Of a stretch of 35,619 nt of DNA, positions 1 through 8,089 are shown in pieces. The stretch's first letter is position 1. Every line of letters begins with the position of its first letter. The notes under the pieces are model-generated. The model ran no database searches. It saw only the letters and a list, made by a program, of their open reading frames with translations, and had not been told where the DNA came from. Source of the DNA: a virus; IMG/VR virus record IMGVR_UViG_3300034375_002969, positions 1 to 35,619 of that record; one strand, 5' to 3'. A program made the translations under genes and the position numbers.

Positions 1-366
1 GGTATAAACACGATCAAGAAGCTCCTTAGCGTTAGTTTGGGGTGTAGAAAAACCAGAAGAAGTGGTGTCAGAATAACCAGACGAGGTGGCAGCAGAAGAA
101 GGAATAGAAGCTACGTCAACCGGGGGGTTTGCAAGGCTGATGGTGCGTGGCGGAGTTAGATCGCGGGTGGGCAGCGTAAGTGGAATAGTTTCAGCAACCA
201 TGGCAGTTGGATACGCAGCTTTTAATGCAGCAACAGCGTTAGGACCGCCCACGCTTTGAGTAATAGCGCCAGAAGGCTGTCGATAACTAGCCGTCCCATC
301 AGGGTTAACCAGAATCGTCCCCCCTACGGCATATTTTTGAATCGCTGGTAATCCGTACATGTTCAT
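1..366 (-). CDS. Virion-associated protein of unknown function, N-terminal part (runs off left edge)
   Basis: An open frame begins at the ATG at 366 and stays open to position 1, giving 122 residues without a stop. The first residues are MNMYGLPAIQKYAVGG, followed by a Pro/Ser/Thr-rich low-complexity segment (residues about 75-110) of the kind that links virion domains. An AGGA sits 7 nt before the ATG, which supports this start. It lies just downstream of the C1q-like fibre gene, in the same minus-strand block, so a structural or fibre role is inferred from position only. No domain is recognised. The gene is truncated by the window edge. Confidence 0.6.
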   Translation of the reverse strand, partial: MNMYGLPAIQKYAVGGTILVNPDGTASYRQPSGAITQSVGGPNAVAALKAAYPTAMVAETIPLTLPTRDLTPPRTISLANPPVDVASIPSSAATSSGYSDTTSSGFSTPQTNAKELLDRVYT

Positions 367-375
367 AATCAAGTC

Positions 376-1050
376 CTAGGTCGGGGCCGATACCCACACA
401 ATTGATCCAATCGCTGACGGGATAGCAGGTCTGGCATAGGGAGATGTCTGCGCTGTATCAGAAAATATGTAAACACCATCCTGCACACCAGCATCGTAAG
501 CCTGCTCAGTTGCCCAATAAAGCTCAATCTCGTCACCAACGTCAACCTCAAAAACAACTTCAGAATAGCCAACATTTAACGCCGGTACCCCAGCGCTTTG
601 TCTTGCTATCAACGTAAATTGCGTCGTCGATTTTGCTATGTCTGTTCCGTTGTTTCTTAACCAAACGGTTGCGTCATGTGCTGCGTTATCTGTATTAGCA
701 AATTGTAAACTGTAAGTGATCTTATATACACCCGCTATCTGAGCTGTAGCTGACCCTGGCGAGTTCAAGGTCCAAAATAATCCAGAATTAAGGGTGTCCC
801 ACGTGGCTAAAGTTGGTGTATTGTCGCCAGCAGCATATTGGTCGCCAGAATCTGAAGCCGCAATATGTGGCAGTGCAATACTTAGCCCAGGCCCACCGCC
901 ATTTAATAAGGTCGTCAGGTCATTTAAATACGAATCCAACCGGTTGAAATACAGTCTTAGCGTTCGGTTCTTATCACTTTCAGACACAGGCTGATACGTC
1001 GGCTGTGGTAGCGGCAGAGCTGGGGCCGTAAAGTTTTTAATAATAGCCAT
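376..1050 (-). CDS. C1q/TNF-like fold virion protein, probable receptor-binding head
   Basis: The protein has 224 residues. The N-terminal ~50 residues (MAIIKNFTAP..., with LRLYFNRLDSYLNDL) resemble a virion attachment segment. The rest is beta-rich: GVYKITYSLQFAN (about 107-119), then TVWLRNNGTDIAKS, VVFEVDVGDEIELYWATEQ and a C-terminal strand. This order of an internal strand, then WLRxNGxxIxxS, then a 'V..GDxIELyW' strand is typical of C1q/TNF-like trimeric domains in phage fibres and BclA-like proteins. The stop of the upstream 645-residue gene overlaps its ATG region at 1050. Fold assignment is by pattern, and receptor binding is inference. Confidence 0.6.
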   Translation of the reverse strand: MAIIKNFTAPALPLPQPTYQPVSESDKNRTLRLYFNRLDSYLNDLTTLLNGGGPGLSIALPHIAASDSGDQYAAGDNTPTLATWDTLNSGLFWTLNSPGSATAQIAGVYKITYSLQFANTDNAAHDATVWLRNNGTDIAKSTTQFTLIARQSAGVPALNVGYSEVVFEVDVGDEIELYWATEQAYDAGVQDGVYIFSDTAQTSPYARPAIPSAIGSIVWVSAPT

Positions 1051-2987
1051 TACCGACGCCCATCCGGTCGGACATCAAGACGGGGGGAGCCAAGCTGCCA
1101 CTGCACACCCAGCGCATCGGAGGCTACTTTAAGCGCCATTTGACGGGCACGTGCCCTCATAAATACTTGGTCAGTGTAAATATTTACGTTAGCTGCTGTG
1201 GTAAATACGCTCTGCGTATCCGAGGGGTCGCTTGTGTAAGCGCCGCCAGGGAAGTTACGGGGGCGAACTTGGAACGTAACTTCTGGGGTTGCAGCCGTAG
1301 ATTGGTTAAAGTTTACATCTGGAATCAGCCTGCGGGTCAGCATAAACTGATCGCCTTCAGTAATGTCAAAGTCGTTGGACTGAATATAAGAGTCCATAGG
1401 TTCGCCGTCAGCATCGACACCAACCTCGTGCTGATAAAGGTTTCCGTTGTTGGGGTTGCCTGCAACGGTGTCGGAGTACTCGTACTCGGCAGTATAAAGC
1501 CCAGTAGGGTAATCCCTAAGTGGGGTATCCATCCATGCCGTGCGGCCTAAATTGCCAAAGAACCAGAGCTGTTGAAAGTGGTTATAGACCACATAACGAT
1601 TGTTCCAGTTGGAGTCGGCGCTGGGGTAGAACCACCAGATTTCATTAAAGCCCTCGTTAGTGCCCGAAACAATTTGATCGGCCTGAGCAAAGTTAATGTC
1701 TTTGTAGACGTACTCTCGTACCGTGCACGGGAGCGTTTGGATCTGACCGGTGTAGACGTAGAACTTATCCGTGCCCATCCAAAAGGTCATATTATTAGCT
1801 GTTGCCGCCGCCCGTGGGCTAATGATCGAAATGTTATCGCCTAATTGTTGCAGTGCAAACACATCGGTCGTGCCCGTAAACTGAAGCGAATACAGGGTCG
1901 TGTCGGTGAATGTCAGAATTTCTTGCCGTGTTGCCTGCGTTGCAACAATCTCCGAACCCCGTGAAACACGTAAAAAGCCAGCACTGCTGACCGCACCACC
2001 CGGCGTTGTGCCTGTGGGGTTCCAATACTGAGGCTCGTCTTGGCTGGCCCAGCGGATCAGCAGGGGGTCGTAATCTGTGGACAAACCGCCAAAAGGCTGG
2101 CAACCAAAGGCTAAGAGGTGCTTGTCATTCTGGGAGACTGTGACCTGCATAGCCAGTGTGGGGACGGAATCGGCGCCGCTAAGGTCCGATAAAAGAATCG
2201 CCCGTGTATCAAGCGCCGTGCCAGGGGCTACAACAGACCCCCGCTCCCAGTAATAAATTGGACCCCTGCGGATATTAGCAACCAGATCGTTGTCAAAGTT
2301 ATCCATGAACCAGTCACGTTGAAGCAGATCAATCGGGGTTGAACCGCTAAGACCCCAGCCGTAGTTACCGTTCCAAGGTGAAGAACCCCAGCCATACCCA
2401 GCGGTTGTAGCGGGGTAGCCAGGGTGAATCTGGCACTCAATATCAATCGAAGAACCGCCCCCAGCCGCTACCGTTGACGAGGCTGCCGTAGTCACAGTAA
2501 TTGTAAAAATGTCGTTGTCCACCCTGGTGACCACGTGCTCGGCGTTAATCTCAGCATCAGGCACCCCACCAACATCGCCAGTTACCCCAGAAATCGTGAC
2601 GTAGTCCCCAGACAGGCAACCGTGGGCTGTGACATTGATTGTGACTGTGGTTGAGCCGCTGGTTGTTTCAACGCAGTCGTCGGTGTCTGGCGTAGCCAGC
2701 GTAGCCCGTAGGGGCGTGATGTCATAAAACTGTCCACCGACTTCGATATAAAGCTTAATGTCGGTGCCTACGCCCAGGAAGTTGTCGGTAAAAGAAGTGA
2801 CCCAGTTCCAGACCTGGCGACACACGCCAATAAAGGGTTCGCTGGTTGTTTTCTGCCAGCCGCCTAATTTCTGAGGATACCCGGAGAAGAAGCGAATCTT
2901 GTCGCCATCCCACCAGCCGCCCTCACCACTATAGTTTGTGGTGTCTCGGTTGATTCCAGGTTTGAAATTAAGCTTTAGAAAAGGCAT
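1050..2987 (-). CDS. Large virion structural protein, tail/stabilisation-like
   Basis: This protein has 645 residues. It starts MPFLKLNFKPGINRDTT, and WWDGDKIRFFSGYPQKLGGW (about 25-44) is a signature of a podovirus virion protein family found near adaptor and tail genes. An inserted Ig-like or beta segment lies around residues 100-175 (SGDYVTISGVTG), and the remainder is rich in Trp, Tyr and beta strands. No peptidase or lyase motif is visible. It overlaps the upstream M15 endolysin gene by one base (TAATG). I call it a tail or packaged-DNA-stabilisation-type protein by family resemblance; the precise role is uncertain. Confidence 0.7.
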   Translation of the reverse strand: MPFLKLNFKPGINRDTTNYSGEGGWWDGDKIRFFSGYPQKLGGWQKTTSEPFIGVCRQVWNWVTSFTDNFLGVGTDIKLYIEVGGQFYDITPLRATLATPDTDDCVETTSGSTTVTINVTAHGCLSGDYVTISGVTGDVGGVPDAEINAEHVVTRVDNDIFTITVTTAASSTVAAGGGSSIDIECQIHPGYPATTAGYGWGSSPWNGNYGWGLSGSTPIDLLQRDWFMDNFDNDLVANIRRGPIYYWERGSVVAPGTALDTRAILLSDLSGADSVPTLAMQVTVSQNDKHLLAFGCQPFGGLSTDYDPLLIRWASQDEPQYWNPTGTTPGGAVSSAGFLRVSRGSEIVATQATRQEILTFTDTTLYSLQFTGTTDVFALQQLGDNISIISPRAAATANNMTFWMGTDKFYVYTGQIQTLPCTVREYVYKDINFAQADQIVSGTNEGFNEIWWFYPSADSNWNNRYVVYNHFQQLWFFGNLGRTAWMDTPLRDYPTGLYTAEYEYSDTVAGNPNNGNLYQHEVGVDADGEPMDSYIQSNDFDITEGDQFMLTRRLIPDVNFNQSTAATPEVTFQVRPRNFPGGAYTSDPSDTQSVFTTAANVNIYTDQVFMRARARQMALKVASDALGVQWQLGSPRLDVRPDGRR

Positions 2988-3451
2988 TAGGCTACAAGTC
3001 CAGGTAGATACACGGTTTTACCATTTTGTTTTGTAGCAGTCATCACCTGGTTCTTAAGGTCGTTGGGGTTGTAGCTAACGTGCACCCACCCCGAATCAGG
3101 TATGCCCGGTGTGTAAAATTCTAATATTAATTGGCGGAATTGGCAATTGTCTGCGATCCACTGGGCAAGGTCAGCATTAGCGATGCCAGGAATCTCGATG
3201 TCGGCTGCCATCCCCTTGCAATGGTCCGATGTGGTACTGCCGCCCACCTTGGCATTAACTAGGGGGTGCCTGTAACCCGAGTTCACCTTGACTCCCATAC
3301 CGTAGTAGCCACGCACTTTTTGGAGAACTTCTTCGCAAAGTACCCGCATGTTGTCAATTTCAGAACTTGTTGGGGTGTTGTCCATACCAAAGCGCAAAGC
3401 CGTCTCGGATTTGGTCATCTCATGCAGGGTAAAGTTCTGGGTCAGGTTCAT
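2987..3451 (-). CDS. Peptidase M15-type endolysin (L-Ala-D-Glu / D-Ala-D-Ala peptidase family)
   Basis: The protein has 154 residues with a clear M15 architecture: SGYRHPLVN (58-66), SDHCKGMAADI (75-85, Zn ligands H77 and D84) and GWVHVSY (121-127, Zn ligand H124). The length matches single-domain phage endolysins of the Peptidase_M15_3 kind, which cleave peptidoglycan stem peptides. There is no signal peptide, so it should need the adjacent holin to reach the wall. The ATG overlaps the stop of the upstream holin gene (3448-3451), so the two are translationally coupled as a lysis cassette. Confidence 0.9.
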   Translation of the reverse strand: MNLTQNFTLHEMTKSETALRFGMDNTPTSSEIDNMRVLCEEVLQKVRGYYGMGVKVNSGYRHPLVNAKVGGSTTSDHCKGMAADIEIPGIANADLAQWIADNCQFRQLILEFYTPGIPDSGWVHVSYNPNDLKNQVMTATKQNGKTVYLPGLVA

Positions 3452-3879
3452 TTAATCACCTTTCTTAACTCTTCTGCCTTGTCTTTACTGCCCATGCTGG
3501 AACCAAAGTAGTAGCTGGCAATCTGGGTTACCAAAGCGCTTAGAACGCCTAAAACATAAATCAAGATGTCTTTGCCTTCGGGGGTAACGTCCACAAAAAT
3601 GATGACCACGAATAGGGCAAAACTGAGGCCCGTAACAGAAAGAGCCAATACTGGAGTGATAATCTTGTTAATGAGAGGTGCATATTCAGACATTGCGATT
3701 TGAGCTTCTCGTTGTCTGGCTGAGTCCAAATCTTTTGCATACAGTTCTACCTCCTTTAATTGCCCTTCCTGAGCAAGTTTAGCAAGGTCAAGTTTTGCTT
3801 TGGCGGCAGCTTCAGGGTCAGGCATAACCCGGTCCAAAACCTTTTCACCAATACTTAAAATTGTGTCCAAACCGATCAT
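3448..3879 (-). CDS. Holin (GTA/3TM-type)
   Basis: The protein has 143 residues. The N-terminal half is an amphipathic, charged helix (DPEAAAKAKLDLAKLAQEGQ, 21-40, continuing through LDSARQREAQ). Two strongly hydrophobic segments follow (about 73-98 and 105-125) and then a short Lys-rich tail. This layout, including the 'MPDPEAAAKAKLDL' start and the 'SARQREAQ' motif, is characteristic of the GTA_holin_3TM family. It forms inner-membrane lesions that release the endolysin. It overlaps the M15 gene by 4 nt downstream and the 62-residue ORF by 4 nt upstream, so these are read as one lysis operon. Confidence 0.85.
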   Translation of the reverse strand: MIGLDTILSIGEKVLDRVMPDPEAAAKAKLDLAKLAQEGQLKEVELYAKDLDSARQREAQIAMSEYAPLINKIITPVLALSVTGLSFALFVVIIFVDVTPEGKDILIYVLGVLSALVTQIASYYFGSSMGSKDKAEELRKVIK

Positions 3880-4064
3880 GTAGGTTGTCCTTCAGGTATT
3901 TTTATGCAGGTTGTTCGATAGGCTGTTACGTTATCGTCAATTTCAAATAACCTTGATATGTCAGAGTTTCGTAGTTCACATACGGTTAGGGTTGTGATCT
4001 GCCTGTCCACCACAAAACGACATTCGCCATTCAAAAGGCAGATAAAGGCAACCGCAATAAACAT
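3876..4064 (-). CDS. Small exported or membrane-anchored protein in lysis cassette, unknown
   Basis: The protein has 62 residues. A short hydrophobic N-terminus (MFIAVAFICLL, with C9) is followed by NGEC, then further cysteines (C15, C29 and C53 by my count). It loosely resembles small phage/prophage proteins of the 'LTTGEC...' type (DUF1482-like), but I am not certain. It sits directly upstream of the holin with a 4-nt overlap, so a lysis-accessory or periplasmic role is possible. An Rz1-like lipoprotein is less likely because no clear lipobox or Pro-rich tail is seen. Confidence 0.6.
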   Translation of the reverse strand: MFIAVAFICLLNGECRFVVDRQITTLTVCELRNSDISRLFEIDDNVTAYRTTCIKIPEGQPT

Positions 4065-4558
4065 TACTTTGCCCCCATGCTAATAAGTTCAACCGCCATC
4101 CACAGAATCGAGATCACCCCAGCCGAGCCAGCAATAATTAACCCGCCTGTAAAGCAAGCTTCAAAGAAGGCCTGCTGGCGCATACGCTGGTCTTGAATAG
4201 CTTTAATGCGTTGCTCACGAATCTTGCGCCTAATGTTGTAGAACTCCCGCAGACCGTCCATACCAAGATGGCAAAGGCCACCGTAAAGGAACTGGTGCCG
4301 AATGTCTGCTTCCATTTCACGCATCTTGACCTTGGCGGCGTAGGCATCGAAGGCTTGCTTGGTGTCGTTACTGAAGTCGAGCTTCTTAAATAACGGCGGT
4401 TTCTTAGGCTTGTCCGATACCTGCTCTAGTACATCAGCGGCTTGCGCCCACGCAGACAGTTGGCTCCAAACATCGGAAACCTCCCTGCCTACTTCGACAG
4501 CTTTCTTGATGCCACCCCATATCGCTGAGATTGTGGCTAATGCGGTTATCGGGTCCAT
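4064..4558 (-). CDS. Helical protein with C-terminal membrane segment, unknown
   Basis: The protein has 164 residues. It is mostly helical with a basic middle (FYNIRRKIREQRIKAIQDQR, about 106-125) and one hydrophobic segment near the C-terminus (GGLIIAGSAGVISILWMAVELI, about 138-159). The N-terminal segment ITALATISAIWGGIKKAVEV is also partly apolar. It is joined to its neighbours by 1-nt stop/start overlaps. Being next to the holin, it could be a lysis accessory such as a spanin-like or anti-holin protein, or a membrane-associated virion protein. I do not recognise a family. Confidence 0.6.
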   Translation of the reverse strand: MDPITALATISAIWGGIKKAVEVGREVSDVWSQLSAWAQAADVLEQVSDKPKKPPLFKKLDFSNDTKQAFDAYAAKVKMREMEADIRHQFLYGGLCHLGMDGLREFYNIRRKIREQRIKAIQDQRMRQQAFFEACFTGGLIIAGSAGVISILWMAVELISMGAK

Positions 4559-4800
4559 TATGTCTCACAGTCATGGGGCCTATTGATCTCAATGATCGCA
4601 AACTCTTCGTTAAAAGTCATCACACCCAAGCAAGCTATGTTCCAGTCCGGTCCAGACTGTTCGCTCCACGAGGGGACGTTAATTCTTACGTGTCGGGCTA
4701 GGTACTCATGCCCGTTTTCAAACACGCGCCAGACATGTTCTGACGATCCTCGGCCCGGTTCTCCTGCGCTCTTGTTAAAGCGAATCAGGTATTTATTCAC
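4558..4800 (-). CDS. Conserved phage hypothetical protein, 80 residues
   Basis: This small globular protein contains 'VWRVFENGHEYLARHVRINVPSW' (split here as VWRVFENGHEYLA and HVRINVPSW), a recurring signature in cyanophage and pelagiphage genomes as I recall them. The function is unknown. It overlaps the 2OG oxygenase gene upstream by 4 nt and the membrane protein downstream by 1 nt, so it belongs to the same transcription unit. Confidence 0.65.
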   Translation of the reverse strand: MNKYLIRFNKSAGEPGRGSSEHVWRVFENGHEYLARHVRINVPSWSEQSGPDWNIACLGVMTFNEEFAIIEINRPHDCET

Positions 4801-5393
4801 TTGTCGTGTATAAAATTGGAGATGCAGTACCGGCCCAAACCTTTGCCACAGTCTTCAGGCTTCATTGTTACCTCAGTCACCTCATGCTCGACAACCCCAG
4901 GCATGATGTAGGTTCTATTAAACCACGGTTCAAAGGCATAGCCATACTCTGTTAAGACCAGATCCCCACCCTCAAAAGCCTTGGGCTGCTTATACAAATA
5001 CGTTACCGCAGTCAACAATGAGAGATCTTTGTGTGCTTTATAATGCGATTCATTTTCATAATAGCTAACCAAAGTATTGTCGCTATTAGAGAATTTTAAT
5101 TGCTTCAAAATAACGCTTGGTTTGTCTAACTGTATGTTAAAAATCTTACGGTTAAACTTTAAAACATTTGAATACCTACGATCTAAGTATGCGTCGTCTA
5201 AAAAAATACCAGTATTTTTTTTCTTGGGTTTGTTATTCTCATCTACAGCACTATTTGTTTTATCTGGACCCAACAACGAATCTGACAGAGTCCAAAAATC
5301 AAGCTCTAAAAATATGAGCCGCAGCTCTTCTTCTGTGTAGGTGTTGTCAATAATGATGTATTCAAACGGTTCTCTGCACAGGGTTACTTGCAA
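4797..5393 (-). CDS. 2OG-Fe(II) oxygenase (prolyl-4-hydroxylase-like), copy A
   Basis: The protein has 198 residues with the jelly-roll dioxygenase signature. The iron ligands are predicted as H121-x-D123 in HYKAHKDLSLLTAV and distal H170 in PGVVEHEVTEV, with R188 in GRYCISNF for the 2-oxoglutarate carboxylate. The segment FEGGDLVLTEYG (140-151) is the usual strand before the distal His. Such enzymes hydroxylate a protein or small-molecule C-H bond using O2 and 2OG. The coding sequence is visibly more AT-rich (runs of A and T near 5200-5230) than its neighbours, suggesting separate acquisition. The substrate is unknown. It is one of five such genes between 4797 and 11183. Confidence 0.85.
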   Translation of the reverse strand: MQVTLCREPFEYIIIDNTYTEEELRLIFLELDFWTLSDSLLGPDKTNSAVDENNKPKKKNTGIFLDDAYLDRRYSNVLKFNRKIFNIQLDKPSVILKQLKFSNSDNTLVSYYENESHYKAHKDLSLLTAVTYLYKQPKAFEGGDLVLTEYGYAFEPWFNRTYIMPGVVEHEVTEVTMKPEDCGKGLGRYCISNFIHDK

Positions 5394-5396
5394 GGG

Positions 5397-5771
5397 CTAC
5401 TCCGGTCGGGTGGGCCAAAAGACCTCGTTGGGGTAATCAGGGTTTAGCGGGATTTCCTGGAGTTTCCTGCGGTACTCCATCCAGGCTTGGCGCTCTGCTT
5501 TGGTTTGGCTAGCGTTATCCGCAGCGACCATTGGCAATGACTCAGCTAAAAAGTGCGCGATCTGGTCATCAACAATCTTTTTAATGTCAACAACAGGCTC
5601 GGGCACATCGACCTCAAACCAACCAAGGTCTGCGTGTCCAGCCCAAGACAAATCGCCTAAGCGGTCAAGTGAACCCTTCAGGCCAAAAATATTTTTCCAG
5701 TTATCTGGAAGATCCTGCGGCTCATTTAGAGCTTCGCCGGTTGACAGTTTTTTTAGTTGCCATTTTTTCAT
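5397..5771 (-). CDS. Phage tail fibre assembly chaperone
   Basis: The protein has 124 residues. The C-terminal part reads 'QAWMEYRRKLQEIP...NPDYPNEVFWPTRPE', matching the 'W..YR..L..IP...FP..V.WP.RP' ending of the phage tail assembly chaperone family that helps fibres fold or trimerise. The N-terminal domain (MKKWQLKKLSTGEAL, FGLKGSLDRL) is less conserved. It overlaps the preceding 234-residue gene by 50 nt. Its position within the fibre and oxygenase block supports fibre maturation. It is probably not a virion component. Confidence 0.75.
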   Translation of the reverse strand: MKKWQLKKLSTGEALNEPQDLPDNWKNIFGLKGSLDRLGDLSWAGHADLGWFEVDVPEPVVDIKKIVDDQIAHFLAESLPMVAADNASQTKAERQAWMEYRRKLQEIPLNPDYPNEVFWPTRPE

Positions 5772-6426
5772 TTTGCTTTTCCTTTAATGCTTTGACTGAA
5801 TCACCGCCGTCACCGCCAGACATATAAACGACATTTCCACCTTCGTCCAAAGCGACCTTGTTGTGTAACAAACCATCTTCTTCTCCAACCATCAGATTTG
5901 GCGCACCATCAGCCTTGGTATCCTGCATAAAGATTTTGGCATCGTCTTTCTCATTAGCAAATTCTTTAACATTTGCCAGGATGTCCATGATCTTTTTGGC
6001 TTCCTCATCGTTGTAACCTGATGCGCCAAGCTGCTGAAAGACCGCCATATCGTTTACAAAAGGCACATGCCTATTGAGGTGCTTCTTCTCTGCCTCGGAA
6101 ACTCTCCAGTCACGCCAGCTTGCAAAATCATCTCGTGGCTTTAGGGCAATATGACATCCGACATTGGCGGCTAACTGATTAATTAGCTCAATTACTTCGC
6201 ATGGTTGCATGACACACCACAGGTGTCTGCCGCCATCTCCACGCATCATAATCTCAGCGGTTCCACCAAAAGCTGTTCCTACAGTTATGGACCTTGCTCG
6301 GTTGCGATTACTTTCCCGGTTCTCAAGATCCATTTCTGCTTCCATTTGGCGCAGCTTTTCAAGGCGCTGAACCTCGATGGCGTTTTCAGTTTCACGGATT
6401 TTTTGAATGGCTTCAGATCGTTTCAT
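5722..6426 (-). CDS. Conserved hypothetical protein, coiled-coil N-terminus
   Basis: The protein has 234 residues. A charged helical start (MKRSEAIQKIRETENAIEVQ, about 1-35) precedes 'ARSITVGTAFGGTAEIMMRG' and 'HLWCVMQPCEVIELINQLA' (about 45-88), which form the most globular portion. The C-terminus ends in a basic tail (KMATKKTVNRRSSK). No catalytic motif is visible. The last 50 nt overlap the fibre chaperone gene, and its ATG overlaps the stop of the upstream 134-residue gene (6423-6426). I do not assign a function; fibre-related is only positional. Confidence 0.6.
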   Translation of the reverse strand: MKRSEAIQKIRETENAIEVQRLEKLRQMEAEMDLENRESNRNRARSITVGTAFGGTAEIMMRGDGGRHLWCVMQPCEVIELINQLAANVGCHIALKPRDDFASWRDWRVSEAEKKHLNRHVPFVNDMAVFQQLGASGYNDEEAKKIMDILANVKEFANEKDDAKIFMQDTKADGAPNLMVGEEDGLLHNKVALDEGGNVVYMSGGDGGDSVKALKEKQNEKMATKKTVNRRSSK

Positions 6427-6827
6427 TTTGGATTGAAAGTAAAGTGAAGGTGGCCTATTGTAATATCGTCATCTGTAGATACGCATTGGAATGGTTCGGC
6501 AAACTCAATCTTGTGGTTTAAATGCGACCCTTGAAGATCAATCCATTTCCAAGGAATCACACCAAAACAGCCCCAATCAAACCCCCAGCCTTGCCCATCT
6601 TGATCGTACAGAGTTCCGGTTTTTTGAGGTGTAACCGCAATCCAATAAAGATCAATTAGCGGCCGATCATTCTCCCATCGGCGGGAGACTACAAGCTCTC
6701 TTATTCCCGAACTCAAACCATTGTGCATCGACTGCGAAAACAACATACGCAAATCATCGTTTGGAAGAACAAAGCCTGGGTCGCCAACATAATAACTACC
6801 AGGCTGAAATATTATTGCGGATTCCAT
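6423..6827 (-). CDS. Conserved phage hypothetical protein ('YYVGDPG' family)
   Basis: The protein has 134 residues. The N-terminus 'FQPGSYYVGDPGFVLPNDD' (8-26) matches a widely distributed phage/bacterial family of unknown role that begins with a 'G.YYIGDPCYV' motif. The rest has Trp-rich beta strands (WGFDWGCFGVIPWKWIDL). It overlaps the glycine-rich fibre gene by 16 nt (6812-6827), so it is translated from the same message. The function is unknown. Confidence 0.6.
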   Translation of the reverse strand: MESAIIFQPGSYYVGDPGFVLPNDDLRMLFSQSMHNGLSSGIRELVVSRRWENDRPLIDLYWIAVTPQKTGTLYDQDGQGWGFDWGCFGVIPWKWIDLQGSHLNHKIEFAEPFQCVSTDDDITIGHLHFTFNPK

Positions 6828-8080
6828 GATATGACGACTTGACCCCCTGGAGATGCAACGGTAATTGGCGTAGGCGATCCAGGAGTTACTGGTACGCAGT
6901 TATATGTTACAGGTGTAGCTGCCGACCCAGAAGGGGTGGGTGAAGTTCCACCTGCATTTCCGGCGTTCCCTCGACCACCTCCACCACCTCCACCTCCGGC
7001 ACTAGCATAAGGGGGTTGGGTTCCAGGCACGGGTGAACCAGAGCCGCCGCCAGCACCAGCTCTAAGTGCCTGCGGCCTATCAGGAGCAGGGTTAAACTGA
7101 GATAATAAATTTCGAGTACTGGCAGAATTAGGCATTGGGCCTTTTAAACAAAAATTATAATCAAAATTATCCAATAGCGAGACGTTAATTCCAGACCTAC
7201 CTTGACCGCCCTGCCCACCACCAGACCCGCCCTGAGTGTTAACACCAACCCCTGGATATACTGTAGGGTTAAGGGGAAATCCCAAGCATGCGACAACATT
7301 ACCTGTTCCCCCTGGGGCGGTTATATCATAAGGCGGTGCAAACGGAAAGGTAGCTCCCGTTGCTCCTCCATTAACCGCTCCAGCTCCGCCACCTCCCTTG
7401 CCACCGTAAGAAAAGCAACCTCCCGGTGGGAGTCGGTAATAACCAGCGCCTCCTTGCCCTCCCCCGTTACCCCCATTACCTCGACTCGCAGTCCCGGAGG
7501 GGGGGCCATTGCCACCTATAGTCCCGCCCTGTCCACCCGTTCCGCCATTGCCTGCGGCTCCAGCAACGCCTGCGTTTCCGCCTGCCCCGCCAGGAAAGGT
7601 ATTACATAGTGCGGAAGAAGAGCAACCTGCATTGCCTGGTTGACCGGCTTGCCCAGCCGTTCCGGCTTGACCTGTTGAACCTGCCTGCCCACATCCAGGC
7701 CCTGGGCCTTGTCCTGCGTTGGGATTGCGTCCTCCACGAGCACCTAAAGGCGCTCCTGCTCCACCTACTGGCTGTGCAGGAGGCACATAGAGAGTGCCGG
7801 ATCTACAAAACCTCATTACACTACCGCCGGCTCCTAAAAAGTTATGCTGTTGAGGCGCAGTTGCGCCGGACCCACCGCCCCCACCGGCCCCACCAGAACC
7901 GGGATTACCAGGGTTACCTGGGTTACCAGCAATACCAGGATTGCCTGTAGCGCCCTTGCCTGTAACGCTAACTATTTTTACTCCAGGTGGCACATCCCAT
8001 GTACCTGATGCGTTGAATGTGACTGATCCGCCGGGTACTAATCCGCCCAGCGCACCGACTTTAGAGGCTCCAATAGGCAT
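6812..8080 (-). CDS. Glycine-rich collagen-like fibre or adhesin protein
   Basis: The protein has 422 residues. The N-terminal motif VTFNASGTWDVPPGVKIVSV (20-39) is the usual lead-in to phage/bacterial glycine-rich domains. Collagen-like Gly-X-Y stretches follow at about 43-64 (GNPGIAGNPGNPGNPG), 129-152 (GQAGSTGQAGTAGQAG) and 164-212. Later poly-Gly runs (GGGGGGGGRGNAGNAGG, about 363-380) suggest a polyglycine-II sandwich like that of phage S16 gp38-type adhesins. The C-terminus ends with VASPGGQVVISWNPQ. A distal fibre or adhesin role is inferred. Several Gly-Asn-Pro triplets make it a candidate substrate for the neighbouring hydroxylases. The repeats are imperfect at the DNA level. Confidence 0.75.
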   Translation of the reverse strand: MPIGASKVGALGGLVPGGSVTFNASGTWDVPPGVKIVSVTGKGATGNPGIAGNPGNPGNPGSGGAGGGGGSGATAPQQHNFLGAGGSVMRFCRSGTLYVPPAQPVGGAGAPLGARGGRNPNAGQGPGPGCGQAGSTGQAGTAGQAGQPGNAGCSSSALCNTFPGGAGGNAGVAGAAGNGGTGGQGGTIGGNGPPSGTASRGNGGNGGGQGGAGYYRLPPGGCFSYGGKGGGGAGAVNGGATGATFPFAPPYDITAPGGTGNVVACLGFPLNPTVYPGVGVNTQGGSGGGQGGQGRSGINVSLLDNFDYNFCLKGPMPNSASTRNLLSQFNPAPDRPQALRAGAGGGSGSPVPGTQPPYASAGGGGGGGGRGNAGNAGGTSPTPSGSAATPVTYNCVPVTPGSPTPITVASPGGQVVISWNPQ

Positions 8081-8089
8081 AGCAAACTC

